A DNA stretch of 45,475 nt, taken from the IMG/VR virus record IMGVR_UViG_3300010396_000057, positions 1 through 45,475 of that record; one strand, written 5' to 3'. The notes below the pieces were generated by a model, which was not told the DNA's origin, did not search any database, and saw nothing but the letters and a program-made list of their open reading frames with translations. Shown piece after piece: positions 6,229 to 12,614 of this stretch (its first letter is position 1; each line of letters begins with the position of its first letter). The stretch comes from a virus. Position numbers and translations under genes: made by a program.

Positions 6229-6824
6229 GCGGCTGCATCCAGCACATAGTTCTCACGCTCCGGCATGTGGATGCGCGCGAAAGCTTCCAGATCAGCGACC
6301 AGTCGCTCGCAGTCGCGCTCCAACTCCGGATAACGACACTGTTCCAGCGTGTGGAACTTGTGCACCAGGTACGTCATCGGTTCGACTTCCCGCATCTCGA
6401 ACACATTCCAGCGGAACAGATGCGCACGGAAGATCGACAGGTACAGGCGCCACTGATAGCCACTCAGGTAGCGGTCTGGATCGAAACGGCCAGTAGTCTT
6501 GTGGTCCTCGACGCGCAGGCCGTCCAGAACGTCCAGCTTGCCGGTGACGGTGACGCTGCCGTATTGACGTGACGCGCGCACTTCGCGGATCGCCGGCAAC
6601 GCGAGTTCGGCATCGACCTCAATGATGAACTTGAAACCTTGCGCCTCAGCGGTCGCCAGTTCGCCCGTGCCGGCATGTTCCAGCACATCGTGGAACGCCG
6701 TGCCGGCGCGCATGGCCTGCGACGGATTGTCGTTTCGCAGCCAGTCCAGAAATGCCGGCAGCTCGGCCTCGTCATCCTCGCGGAACTGCCGGAACGATTC
6801 GACTTCGGAGACACGGAACAGCAT
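6225..6824 (-). CDS. PD-(D/E)XK nuclease (RecB/Cas4-like phage exonuclease)
   Basis: 199 aa. The RecB-family order is visible: H45 in AGTAFHDVLE, then D98 (GKLDVL), then D107-x-K109 in VEDHKT, then Q124 and Y128 on the following helix. It would degrade linear duplex DNA to give single-stranded ends for the neighbouring Sak4-like annealing protein, as exonuclease-annealase pairs do in many phages. Cas4-type Fe-S cysteines are not seen. It abuts the Sak4 gene with a one-base overlap. Polarity and exact subfamily cannot be read from sequence. Confidence 0.8.
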   Translation of the reverse strand: MLFRVSEVESFRQFREDDEAELPAFLDWLRNDNPSQAMRAGTAFHDVLEHAGTGELATAEAQGFKFIIEVDAELALPAIREVRASRQYGSVTVTGKLDVLDGLRVEDHKTTGRFDPDRYLSGYQWRLYLSIFRAHLFRWNVFEMREVEPMTYLVHKFHTLEQCRYPELERDCERLVADLEAFARIHMPERENYVLDAAA

Positions 6825-7726
6825 TACGCGGCCTGCTGCTGTTCGATGTACGCGCCAGCTTTCTTGTCGAAGCCATACCCACGATCCGTGGCAGCCTTGT
6901 TGAACAGCGCCTGCGCCGCTTTCGGAGCCTCCTTGATCGCATCAAGCGTGTCGTTGAAGTCCGACAGCGCAGCGAGGTCGCCGATGGTCAGGCGCCACCT
7001 CTCCATGACTGCCTGAGCCTCGCGCTGCTCTTCCGTCAGCGCGTTGAGGCGATCCTTGATCTGCTGCACCACGCCGGCCAGGAACTCAGCGAACTCGGGC
7101 GAATCCTTGTGCGGGATCGGCAGCGGATCGAGCTGGCCCGGGTTCTTTCCGAACGCGGCATCGGTGGGCGAGAAGTTCAGCACGCGCTGACCATCGCGAA
7201 TTGCAATGCGACCCATCGCATCCGCCGCCTTGTAGATCTCACCCTTGCTGCCGCCCTGCACGTCCAGACGTTCGATGATTTCATCGCCGTTGCGCTGCTC
7301 GTCCATATGCGCGATCAGGATCACGTCCTTACCCAAGCTATTCAGCAGCTTGAGCCATGCGACGAACTCCGCCTTGAGCGTGCCATAGCCCTGCAAGGTC
7401 AACGCCCCGCCTCGGCCAGCCTTCGGGTTGCGCCGAATGATGTCGGCAGTCAGTGTGTCCAGCGCCCGGCCAGCGGTATCGATGATGACAGTGCGGTACG
7501 GCGCCAGATCGTCAGCGCTGATACCAGCCACGTCACCCCAGTGCGTGACGCGCACCACGTCCTTTCGATTCGCGGCTCGATGCGCGCCCTGGTCGAAGTC
7601 CAGCAACAGCGGCGCCTCGGCGGTGAACGCCAGCGAAGTCTTTCCGATGCCCGGCTGCGCGTAGATGCACAGATTCAGGCGCTCGACCGCGATCGGTTCA
7701 GCGGCTTTTGTGATTTTCAGGCTCAT
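6824..7726 (-). CDS. Sak4-like RecA-fold ATPase, single-strand annealing protein
   Basis: 300 aa. The P-loop is AQPGIGKTS (residues 23-31), the Walker B strand TVIIDTAG lies at 79-86, and LIAHMDEQ about 60 residues later matches the sensor strand of the AAA_24 family (PF13479). Phage members are called Sak4, a Rad51/RecA-related group of annealing proteins. The C-terminal 80 residues are helical and variable. Its neighbours (nuclease, NinB, YbcO) make this the phage's recombination module. The start has GAAGGAGA 5 bases upstream, inside the coupled 32-codon gene. Confidence 0.85.
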   Translation of the reverse strand: MSLKITKAAEPIAVERLNLCIYAQPGIGKTSLAFTAEAPLLLDFDQGAHRAANRKDVVRVTHWGDVAGISADDLAPYRTVIIDTAGRALDTLTADIIRRNPKAGRGGALTLQGYGTLKAEFVAWLKLLNSLGKDVILIAHMDEQRNGDEIIERLDVQGGSKGEIYKAADAMGRIAIRDGQRVLNFSPTDAAFGKNPGQLDPLPIPHKDSPEFAEFLAGVVQQIKDRLNALTEEQREAQAVMERWRLTIGDLAALSDFNDTLDAIKEAPKAAQALFNKAATDRGYGFDKKAGAYIEQQQAA

Positions 7727-7821
7727 CCCATGTCTCCTTCGTTTTCGGTTTCGTCGGGTTCGTGCTGTTCGCTGGCGTAAATTTCGCCCTCGGTGATCGC
7801 GCAGATGCTGGTTTGCGTCAT
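7723..7821 (-). CDS. Tiny acidic protein, coupled to the Sak4-like gene
   Basis: 32 aa starting at 7821 after AGAGGA. It is acidic, with a Glu/Asp/Asn-rich end, and its ATGA overlaps the Sak4 start. It may exist mainly to couple translation of the downstream gene. Below the size of most gene callers; supported by ribosome-binding site and overlap only. Confidence 0.5.
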   Translation of the reverse strand: MTQTSICAITEGEIYASEQHEPDETENEGDMG

Positions 7822-8031
7822 CACAAATCCTCTGCCGGAACCGCCGGCACGGTGTTGGAATGGGTTCCCGGCGCCCTGAATCTCGGCAGCGCCGGGCTTA
7901 TGCTTCCGTCTACCTTTGCCGTGTCGGTAGACCGTTCTCAGGCGGGATCAGGGAGCACAAGCAGCCGGCTAAAGCTCATGCGGATTGCACCTGTGCATGC
8001 ATCCGCCGGCATGGCTCTCCCTTCGCAATCC
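7822..8031 (-). other. Gap in the early operon with a hairpin and a possible 24-codon ORF
   Basis: 210 bases without a convincing gene. An 8-bp GC stem (7867-7874 with 7889-7896, loop 14) has no T-run, so it is not an intrinsic terminator; it could be an RNA processing or pausing element. A 24-codon ORF (7938-8012, minus) has a good GGGAGA site but no family or coupling support. Confidence 0.35.
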
Positions 8032-8310
8032 CTACTCGTGTGCATTCGGTTCCTCGCCGACCTTGGCCGGCTCTGCTGAAAGGGGTACCGGCACCGTGAC
8101 CTTGATCTTGTTCGGCTTGCCCGGGAGCGCCAGCAGCACCGGGCGTCCATCGACCACGCGGACCTTCGGCGGCGCGGCTCCGGCGTTCTCGCGATCTCGC
8201 ATGTCAGCGGAATAGCGCGGGCTATAGCGGGCCATGCGGTCGGCGGCGGACGGCTGATTGCATTGCGCCCAGCGATCACGCGGGAAGAACAGAGCGGCAA
8301 GAATGTTCAT
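8032..8310 (-). CDS. Small hypothetical protein
   Basis: 92 aa from an ATG with a strong AGGAGG site 5 bases upstream. The N-terminus is hydrophobic (MNILAALFFP), followed by an arginine-rich middle and a beta-rich section (KVRVVDGRPVLLALPGKPNKIKV region). It may be a small nucleic-acid-associated protein, but nothing specific is recognised. Its ATGA overlaps the stop of the previous gene. Confidence 0.55.
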   Translation of the reverse strand: MNILAALFFPRDRWAQCNQPSAADRMARYSPRYSADMRDRENAGAAPPKVRVVDGRPVLLALPGKPNKIKVTVPVPLSAEPAKVGEEPNAHE

Positions 8311-8519
8311 GCGACCTCCTGCGAATAGGTGCCAGCCGGCGCGCGATCCAGGGGGAGAATCTGCCGGAGGGAGGCCGGTGCGTCGGCTGGCGTGAACTTG
8401 TGTCCTGCGTACTTCTGCGCGCGCTCATCGACGCGACGTTTTGCGTTGCGGGTCATGCGCTCGATTTCGGCGGCGAGTTCGTCGAGCGGAAGGGAGGCGA
8501 AGGAGGTCAGGTTGGTCAC
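8307..8519 (-). CDS. Small hypothetical protein
   Basis: 70 aa from a GTG at 8519. That start is chosen because AAGGAA lies 6 bases upstream and GTGA overlaps the stop of the previous gene; longer readings would lie inside that gene. The protein is a charged helix (residues 10-35) followed by a Pro/Ala-rich tail. No family recognised. Confidence 0.55.
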   Translation of the reverse strand: MTNLTSFASLPLDELAAEIERMTRNAKRRVDERAQKYAGHKFTPADAPASLRQILPLDRAPAGTYSQEVA

Positions 8520-8788
8520 GGGCAATTCCTTAAGCTGTGACTCATCGCCGTCATACCGCAGCGCGAGCAAGTGGCGCTCCATGTGCATCCGTCCTCGGAT
8601 TCGTAGGGCGTGCCGTTCCAGTCGTGTTCGCACGGTCCGCCACTTGCACAAGCGCAGTAGCAGGCGTCCCGATGGTTCAGCGAGCACATGCCCGAAAGCT
8701 CCCAGCCCTCGGCTCGCATCTTCTCGACCCATGCATCGCGGGCAGCGTTGCGTTCTGCGCGAAGTGCATCGAAGTCGGGAGCGCTCAC
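8516..8788 (-). CDS. Cysteine-rich hypothetical protein
   Basis: 90 aa. An N-terminal charged helix (MSAPDFDALRAERNAARDAW) is followed by several cysteines: CACAS, GPCEHDW, CTWSATCSRCG. The last resembles one half of a zinc ribbon. The pattern of EHDW followed by a CSRCG knuckle is common in small phage proteins of unknown role. Coupled on both sides by overlaps. Confidence 0.6.
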   Translation of the reverse strand: MSAPDFDALRAERNAARDAWVEKMRAEGWELSGMCSLNHRDACYCACASGGPCEHDWNGTPYESEDGCTWSATCSRCGMTAMSHSLRNCP

Positions 8789-9003
8789 GACTGCACCTGC
8801 TCAGCGATCCACTGCTGGACGGCCTTGGCCGCATCGATGTATTTCCGCGAAGGCGTCTTTGTGATTTCCTGACCGGGCCGATAGGTCGCCCAGATGCGTT
8901 TTCGTAGGCGGACAGGCAGACGAAACCAATGAATCTTGCAACCCCACATTGCAGGAGGAACGGGCTTGCCGCAGTTGGGCCAATGGCAGGTATGGACGCT
9001 CAT
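8785..9003 (-). CDS. Small Cys/His protein with TYRPGQEITKTPS motif
   Basis: 72 aa starting at 9003 (ATGA overlap with the previous gene). CHWPNCGKPVPPAMWGC is followed by a His-Trp and by TYRPGQEITKTPS, a conserved block of a small protein family frequent in phages of beta- and gammaproteobacteria. The Cys-x4-Cys ... Cys-x2-His arrangement suggests one zinc ion. The role is unknown. Confidence 0.65.
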   Translation of the reverse strand: MSVHTCHWPNCGKPVPPAMWGCKIHWFRLPVRLRKRIWATYRPGQEITKTPSRKYIDAAKAVQQWIAEQVQS

Positions 9004-9248
9004 GACTTTGCCTCGCGGGCAATGAGCATCGCGTCGGCTACCAGATAGGCATATTGGGCTGCAAATGCAGGATCGCTTCCGCCTGCGGTTCCCATCGACT
9101 GAGCCAGAAGACCCTGCATTGCCTTCGCCGCGAAGTAATCGCGTGTGGTTATGCCGACCGAGCCCCACGGCGCATCGTTATGCGTGCTTCGGTCGTCATC
9201 CGCCGAAACAGGAAACGCCGGGCCGCCATCTTTGATCTGCTCGCTCAT
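9000..9248 (-). CDS. Small phage protein (GGPAFPV type)
   Basis: 82 aa starting with MSEQIKDGGPAFPV, a recognisable opening of a phage family whose members continue with a Gly-x-Thr-x-Arg-Asp-Tyr-Phe-Ala motif (GITTRDYFAAKAMQG here). The C-terminal half is alanine-rich and helical. The start at 9248 overlaps the upstream stop. The family is widespread in temperate phages and functionally uncharacterised. Confidence 0.68.
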   Translation of the reverse strand: MSEQIKDGGPAFPVSADDDRSTHNDAPWGSVGITTRDYFAAKAMQGLLAQSMGTAGGSDPAFAAQYAYLVADAMLIAREAKS

Positions 9249-9598
9249 GCCACATTCCTCCACGCATGCACCGCATCCCGCGCGGCCAGCTCGCAGCCGA
9301 CAGCCGCATCCATAAGCCGCAGCTGATACCGCGGCGTCATCGCGATCTGCCGCAGCCATGCATACGCGCCCGGATCACGCCGCCGGTGCTGCCGGGCATA
9401 GCGCAGCCGCAGCAGCGGGTCGCGGTAGCCATCGTCGATATACGTCGTGCCACTGCATCGTCCGCAGCCTTCGTTGCCGCAGCGCGGGCAGGGAGCAAGA
9501 CCGCTGCCGTCCGGGTGACGCGGCAATCCACGCTCGGACCGGTTCGGGTAGCTGTCGCGGACGCGGCGGCGTTGGGCGATCCAGGAGGCGCGGTTCAT
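9245..9598 (-). CDS. Arg-rich zinc-ribbon hypothetical protein
   Basis: 117 aa. A basic N-terminus precedes CPRCGNEGCGRCSG (about residues 37-50), four closely spaced cysteines that look like a DnaJ-type or rubredoxin-like knuckle, followed by an Arg/Tyr-rich helical part. Probably binds nucleic acid or a protein partner through the zinc site. Coupled by ATGA to both neighbours. Not assigned to a family. Confidence 0.6.
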   Translation of the reverse strand: MNRASWIAQRRRVRDSYPNRSERGLPRHPDGSGLAPCPRCGNEGCGRCSGTTYIDDGYRDPLLRLRYARQHRRRDPGAYAWLRQIAMTPRYQLRLMDAAVGCELAARDAVHAWRNVA

Positions 9599-9837
9599 GA
9601 CGCGCTCCCGACGTTAACGAGGGCAGCGCGGCTGCGACGCACGATGCTGTGCTCTTGCAACGCGCGGTAATCGACGCTTGTTCCAGCATCGACCTGCGCC
9701 AGTAACAAGCGGTGCGCCTCGATCAGCTCGGCCACGGCAGCGCGCGTTGCATTGAGGTCCGCAGTGCTGACCGGGATGTAATCGCAGTCGGCGATATGAT
9801 CCAGCACAGCCAGCACGTCCACCCGGTGCGCGCTCAT
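9595..9837 (-). CDS. Small helical hypothetical protein
   Basis: 80 aa from the ATG at 9837, which overlaps the previous gene's stop. It is Ala/Val/Leu-rich and soluble. The stretch DVLAVLDHIADCDYIPVSTADL is followed by a long helix. No catalytic or metal-binding pattern. Confidence 0.52.
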   Translation of the reverse strand: MSAHRVDVLAVLDHIADCDYIPVSTADLNATRAAVAELIEAHRLLLAQVDAGTSVDYRALQEHSIVRRSRAALVNVGSAS

Positions 9838-10121
9838 GACAGCCACCCGCGAACCACCGGCAACACCTTCGTCGCCAGCTCCCACGCGACGACCGTCATC
9901 GTCAGCGACCAGCCGACCGCCAGCGTGTATACGAGCCAGCGTGGTGCTGATGCGGGCTTGTCCGACGCGCCACGAATCCAGCTCGGGTGCTGCTGGACGG
10001 CAATGCCGGCAAGCTCAGCCCGCACGATCTGCGGAACGTTGCGGCGGGCGAAGGCGATGGCTTCGGCCTGGTGCTCGCGGTGCTGCATCAGATCGCGGGT
10101 GAGTAGGGCTTGGCGGTTCAT
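9834..10121 (-). CDS. Small single-span membrane protein
   Basis: 95 aa. The first 60 residues are polar and helical, then one hydrophobic segment (about residues 64-84, WLVYTLAVGWSLTMTVVAW) and a short tail. It is probably anchored in the inner membrane with its N-terminal domain in the cytoplasm. A membrane protein expressed early could serve in superinfection exclusion, but nothing in the sequence proves it. Confidence 0.55.
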   Translation of the reverse strand: MNRQALLTRDLMQHREHQAEAIAFARRNVPQIVRAELAGIAVQQHPSWIRGASDKPASAPRWLVYTLAVGWSLTMTVVAWELATKVLPVVRGWLS

Positions 10122-10660
10122 GCCTCGACCTCCGCGCGCTTGCGCATGTCTGCCATCGCATCGGCATTGGAGTCATAGAACCGCGCAGGATTGATCGGAG
10201 CGCCGCTCTCGCGATAGATCAGTTGCGCAGCCAGTGCCGTGTTGTGAAAGCGCTCCAGCGCATAGCCGGCTTTGCCCGCCAAGTGCACAACCCAACCGGC
10301 TCGGCAATGCGTGGTGTTGCAGGCGTGCCAATCCCGCATATCAAGAGCATTTGGCGCGCTGCAGGCCGCAAGCACAGTCGCGTCGATATTTTCTATTGTC
10401 GGCACTGCGGGAGCTACAGGCGCGTCACCGGTTTTGTCGAAGCAGCCGGAGCAGCCGGAGCAGCCGGAGCAGCCGGAGCAGTCGGAGCAGCCGGAGCAGC
10501 CGGAGCAGCCGGAGCAGCCGGAGCAGCCGGAGCAGCGGGAGCAGTTCGTACAATTCCGGCAGTCCTTGAGACTGGCCAGTGCAGCTTGCGCAGCTTCGGT
10601 CGATCCGAAATATTCGACGCTGCAACGGTTGCCGTTTGAGTCAGTCAGCCAAGTGCTCAT
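10118..10660 (-). CDS. Protein with a cysteine at every third residue
   Basis: 180 aa. Residues 34-73 carry 14 cysteines spaced exactly three apart, mostly as Cys-Ser-Gly triplets encoded by a 9-bp tandem repeat. Flanking domains are ordinary: a short N-terminal sheet and a C-terminal domain from about residue 90 with WHACNTTHCRAGWVVHLAGKAG, a conserved block seen in other phage and plasmid proteins with or without such repeats. The triplet array might form a left-handed helix or a metal or disulfide-rich rod. Repeat number can change by replication slippage without a frameshift. Function unknown. Confidence 0.65.
   Translation of the reverse strand: MSTWLTDSNGNRCSVEYFGSTEAAQAALASLKDCRNCTNCSRCSGCSGCSGCSGCSGCSDCSGCSGCSGCSGCFDKTGDAPVAPAVPTIENIDATVLAACSAPNALDMRDWHACNTTHCRAGWVVHLAGKAGYALERFHNTALAAQLIYRESGAPINPARFYDSNADAMADMRKRAEVEA
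10441..10539 (-). repeat. 9-bp tandem repeat encoding Cys-Ser-Gly triplets
   Basis: About eleven near-perfect units of AGCAGCCGG (plus strand); two or three units differ by one base. It lies inside the 10118-10660 gene and keeps its frame. It has no spacers and is not CRISPR. Confidence 0.85.
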
Positions 10661-10842
10661 GCCGCTACCTCAACCGGCACCGCTTCCGCCGCATTCAGCA
10701 GGTCGGCGGCCAGCTGGGCGGCTTCTTCGCGGCTCACCGTAAGCCATTGTTCGCCCGTGGCGATCCTGATGTTGCCGTCTTTGGTGCGCGTGACGACAGG
10801 AGTCACGTCGTCTTGCTGCGCGTAGATGCTGATGCGTGCCAT
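10657..10842 (-). CDS. Small hypothetical protein
   Basis: 61 aa. A beta-strand N-terminus (MARISIYAQ), a Thr-Lys-Asp-Gly hairpin and a C-terminal Ala/Glu helix suggest a compact alpha/beta fold. Its stop overlaps the Cys-repeat gene start. It is the second gene behind the leftward promoter. Not recognised. Confidence 0.55.
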   Translation of the reverse strand: MARISIYAQQDDVTPVVTRTKDGNIRIATGEQWLTVSREEAAQLAADLLNAAEAVPVEVAA

Positions 10843-10845
10843 GGC

Positions 10846-11049
10846 TCAGGCCTCCGCACGCGCAAGGAGGGCGCGACGGCTGGAGATCATGTGAGCCGCG
10901 AAGGCGCCGATCACTTCGACGCGAGCGCGCACTGACCGACCGGTCAGTGCGTAGTGCCGCCGATAGTTGGCCGTGATGCGGATGATGTGCCGGCGCGCGT
11001 TCTTGCGCTGGACGGGCCGAGCGTAGAGGTGGTGCGTTACCTGGTTCAT
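10846..11049 (-). CDS. Arginine-rich small protein, first gene of the left operon
   Basis: 67 aa after a good GGGAGA site. About one residue in five is arginine, mostly in residues 12-43, and there is no acidic cluster. It is the first gene after the repressor-controlled leftward promoter, the position of the N antiterminator in lambdoid phages, whose N-terminus is also an arginine-rich RNA-binding motif. That comparison rests only on composition and place; I found no obvious boxB-boxA pair. It could equally be a small DNA-binding protein. Confidence 0.5.
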   Translation of the reverse strand: MNQVTHHLYARPVQRKNARRHIIRITANYRRHYALTGRSVRARVEVIGAFAAHMISSRRALLARAEA

Positions 11050-11072
11050 GTCGTCTCCCTGATGGTGGCTTG

Positions 11073-11089
11073 TAGCACGCTAAGTGCTA
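11073..11089. promoter_or_regulatory. Operator O1 (left pair)
   Basis: TAGCAC-GCTAA-GTGCTA, a perfect 6-bp inverted repeat with a 5-bp spacer, and flanking G/C extends the symmetry. It lies just downstream of the predicted start site of the leftward promoter. Confidence 0.8.
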
Positions 11090-11100
11090 CCGATGGGCAG

Positions 11101-11129
11101 ACGTTACACGCAGCCAGAACGGCCGTCAA
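11101..11129 (-). promoter_or_regulatory. Leftward early promoter (PL-like)
   Basis: On the minus strand, TTGACG (11129-11124) is followed after 17 bp by TAACGT (11106-11101). The -35 box matches at 5 of 6 positions and the -10 box only at 3. The -35 box overlaps operator O2 and O1 sits just after the start site, so bound repressor would block it. It would drive the whole left arm to int. Confidence 0.55.
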
Positions 11130-11144
11130 GCACTTTGCGTGCTA
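11128..11144. promoter_or_regulatory. Operator O2 (left pair)
   Basis: AGCAC-TTTGC-GTGCT, the same palindrome with the outermost pair changed. It overlaps the -35 box of the leftward promoter. Confidence 0.75.
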
Positions 11145-11157
11145 TTTTTGATTGATT

Positions 11158-11490
11158 CTAACTATCGGATTTCGACTTTCGATAGGCTCGAAGGAGTGGC
11201 ATAACTGCAGCGCGCTCTTCAGGCGTCATTTCGTCCAGGATCGACGCCCCTTCGACAGCTTCGTGATGTTTCGTGACTTTGAGATCGCCCGCCATTGCAG
11301 CAAGGCTCACCACTGTTACGCCAGCCAATTCACATATCTTTTCCAGTGTTTCCCGGCTCATCGCCCGTTCTCCCCGCAGCATCATGCCAACAGCAGAGGC
11401 GGACTCATATCCGATCAGCTTGGCAATTTCGCCCTGCGTCAGACCCCTGTCTTTAAGCAGGGATGCAAGGATCGTTAAGTGTCCGCGCAT
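11158..11490 (-). CDS. XRE-family helix-turn-helix phage repressor
   Basis: 110 aa from the ATG at 11490; a GTG at 11559 would add 23 residues and lie inside operator O3. Residues 1-60 form a Cro/CI-type five-helix domain: LTQGEIAKLIGYESASAVGMMLRGERAMSRETLEKI shows helices 2-4, with the recognition helix around SASAVGMML. The C-terminal part is short and helical, without the Ala-Gly cleavage site and Ser/Lys dyad of LexA-type repressors. RecA-driven self-cleavage is therefore not expected, and induction would need an antirepressor or another route. Operators on both sides of the gene imply autoregulation. Confidence 0.8.
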   Translation of the reverse strand: MRGHLTILASLLKDRGLTQGEIAKLIGYESASAVGMMLRGERAMSRETLEKICELAGVTVVSLAAMAGDLKVTKHHEAVEGASILDEMTPEERAAVMPLLRAYRKSKSDS

Positions 11491-11549
11491 GAGATGAGAA
11501 TGGCTTTGTGGGGCCGTTATTCTCGCATTCGCACGCCCGTTTTTACCTA

Positions 11550-11566
11550 TAGCACTCACAGTGCTT
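11550..11566. promoter_or_regulatory. Operator O3 (right pair)
   Basis: TAGCAC-TCACA-GTGCTT, one mismatch from the full palindrome. It overlaps the alternative GTG start of the repressor (11559-11557). Confidence 0.75.
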
Positions 11567-11584
11567 GCAATCCGAGGCTGATAG

Positions 11585-11601
11585 TAGCACGCTGCGTGCT
11601 A
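11585..11601. promoter_or_regulatory. Operator O4 (right pair), overlapping the Cro-like start codon
   Basis: TAGCAC-GCTGC-GTGCTA, a perfect copy. Its last base is the A of the Cro-like ATG. On the minus strand TACTAT (11586-11581), beside it, could be the -10 box for the repressor. Confidence 0.78.
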
Positions 11602-11801
11602 TGAACCTTCCCGAATACATCCGAACTGTTGGTGAAGAGGTTGTAGCCAAAAAGTTCGAAGTCAGCATCTGGACTGTCCGCGCATGGCGTCAGCAGGCGA
11701 AATTTCCGCGCACCAGCAAGGCAAATGAAATCGTCCAAATGACAGACGGTGTTGTGAATCTGGAAGGCATTTACTCGCCAATCAAGACCGAGGCGGCCTA
11801 G
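11601..11801 (+). CDS. Cro-like regulator
   Basis: 66 aa, divergent from the repressor. The segment VAKKFEVSIWTVRAWRQQAKFPR (about residues 15-37) reads as a helix-turn-helix in which WTVRAWR is the recognition helix. Size and place fit a Cro repressor that binds the same operators to favour lytic growth. The ATG directly follows operator O4 and has no Shine-Dalgarno sequence, so the message may be leaderless. A TTG at 11565 is an alternative start that would place the operator inside the gene. Confidence 0.7.
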   Translation: MNLPEYIRTVGEEVVAKKFEVSIWTVRAWRQQAKFPRTSKANEIVQMTDGVVNLEGIYSPIKTEAA

Positions 11802-11920
11802 ATGCTCGCATCCGGCTTCTCTTTCGCCTGCCTCGCCAGCCATTCCGCGAACGTTTCCTCTTCGTCGGCTGCATCCAGTACCCAAGCAAGTAACTGCTCG
11901 AAAGTGGGTTCGTCGGGCAT
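11798..11920 (-). CDS. Small acidic protein opposite the Cro-like gene
   Basis: 40 aa from 11920 with AAAGGAG 8 bases upstream. It is a single acidic amphipathic helix pair (FEQLLAWVLDAADEEETFAEWLARQ). It converges on the Cro-like gene with a 2-base overlap of the stop codons. Small acidic phage proteins sometimes inhibit regulators, but that is speculation; the ribosome-binding site is the main support. Confidence 0.42.
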   Translation of the reverse strand: MPDEPTFEQLLAWVLDAADEEETFAEWLARQAKEKPDASI

Positions 11921-12006
11921 GGGGTGGCTCCTTTTTCGGGGTGGTGGGCATGCCGTTTTTTTAGGCGCAAATCGACCTTCCACGCCATTCCATTCGGCGG
12001 AACGTC

Positions 12007-12411
12007 ATGGCTGATGGCTTGGACTTGCGCGTGAAGCGTCCGCAGCGCGCCATCCCGGAGACGGAATGGACGTGGACATCCGAAGCGTCCGCGATCGCTT
12101 CCATGATCGCGTTGAGCGGCCTGCAGGAAAAGACCGTTGCCATCGAATCGGACATCGACAACAGCACGTTGGCGAAGGTGAAACAGGGCACGGCACGGCC
12201 GTCCGCCGATCACCTCGACAAGATGATGGACGCCACCGGCAGCGAAGCGTGGCTGTACTACTGGCTGCTGCGCCGCGGCTATGACCCGCGCAGCCTGCGC
12301 AAGCTTGAATCCGAAACCGAACGCCATCTCCGCGAAGCACGCGAAGCACTCGACGCCGAGCGCATGAAGGTGCGCGTTCTCACTGCTGCACTGCGCGGGG
12401 AAAACGCATGA
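12007..12411 (+). CDS. Helix-turn-helix regulator with C-terminal coiled coil (CII-like position)
   Basis: 134 aa. The middle (residues 40-75: EKTVAIESDIDNSTLAKVKQGTARPSADHL) has the Cro/CI pattern, in which residues after NSTLAKVKQG form the turn and recognition region. The last 35 residues are a charged coiled coil, probably for dimerisation. It is the first gene of the rightward early operon behind Cro, where lambdoid phages put CII. It may activate repressor synthesis or control replication. Start ATG at 12007 follows GGCGGAA. Confidence 0.6.
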   Translation: MADGLDLRVKRPQRAIPETEWTWTSEASAIASMIALSGLQEKTVAIESDIDNSTLAKVKQGTARPSADHLDKMMDATGSEAWLYYWLLRRGYDPRSLRKLESETERHLREAREALDAERMKVRVLTAALRGENA

Positions 12412-12614
12412 CCGAACGACAGCCCACCGTGGATTTCCGCGCCATGAACCACGCCATGCCCGAAGCGCTGGACTACACGATCCAGCCCAACGACGCCCTG
12501 GCCGGCTATGTGCGCGATCACCTGCCGAACGCCCGCGCACGCAAGGATCTGCAATCGCAGCTCGACGACAACGAGCACGAAATCAGCCGGTATTTGCGGG
12601 GACATGTGGCATGA
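12408..12614 (+). CDS. Small hypothetical protein
   Basis: 68 aa, overlapping both neighbours by 4 bases. It is acidic and mostly helical, with a C-terminal DLQSQLDDNEHEISRYLRG helix. It follows the regulator and precedes the methyltransferase. No family recognised. Confidence 0.58.
   Translation: MTERQPTVDFRAMNHAMPEALDYTIQPNDALAGYVRDHLPNARARKDLQSQLDDNEHEISRYLRGHVA

Noticed and set aside
6752-7780. 342-aa plus-strand frame opposite the Sak4-like gene
   Set aside because: The minus frame has Walker motifs and coupled neighbours; the long plus frame reflects high GC.
7867-7896. Hairpin as a terminator in the left operon
   Set aside because: The stem is strong but there is no T-run on either strand.
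10441-10539. Regular repeat array as a possible CRISPR
   Set aside because: Units are 9 bp without spacers and lie in frame in a coding gene.
10425-10625. Leucine-rich minus-strand frame (LLRLLRLL)
   Set aside because: It is a shifted reading of the Cys-Ser-Gly repeat gene.
11158-11559. LexA-type self-cleaving repressor
   Set aside because: The C-terminal part is too short and lacks the cleavage site and Ser/Lys dyad.
11782-12540. 252-aa minus-strand frame opposite the early rightward genes
   Set aside because: It covers three coupled plus-strand genes and has no coherent motif.
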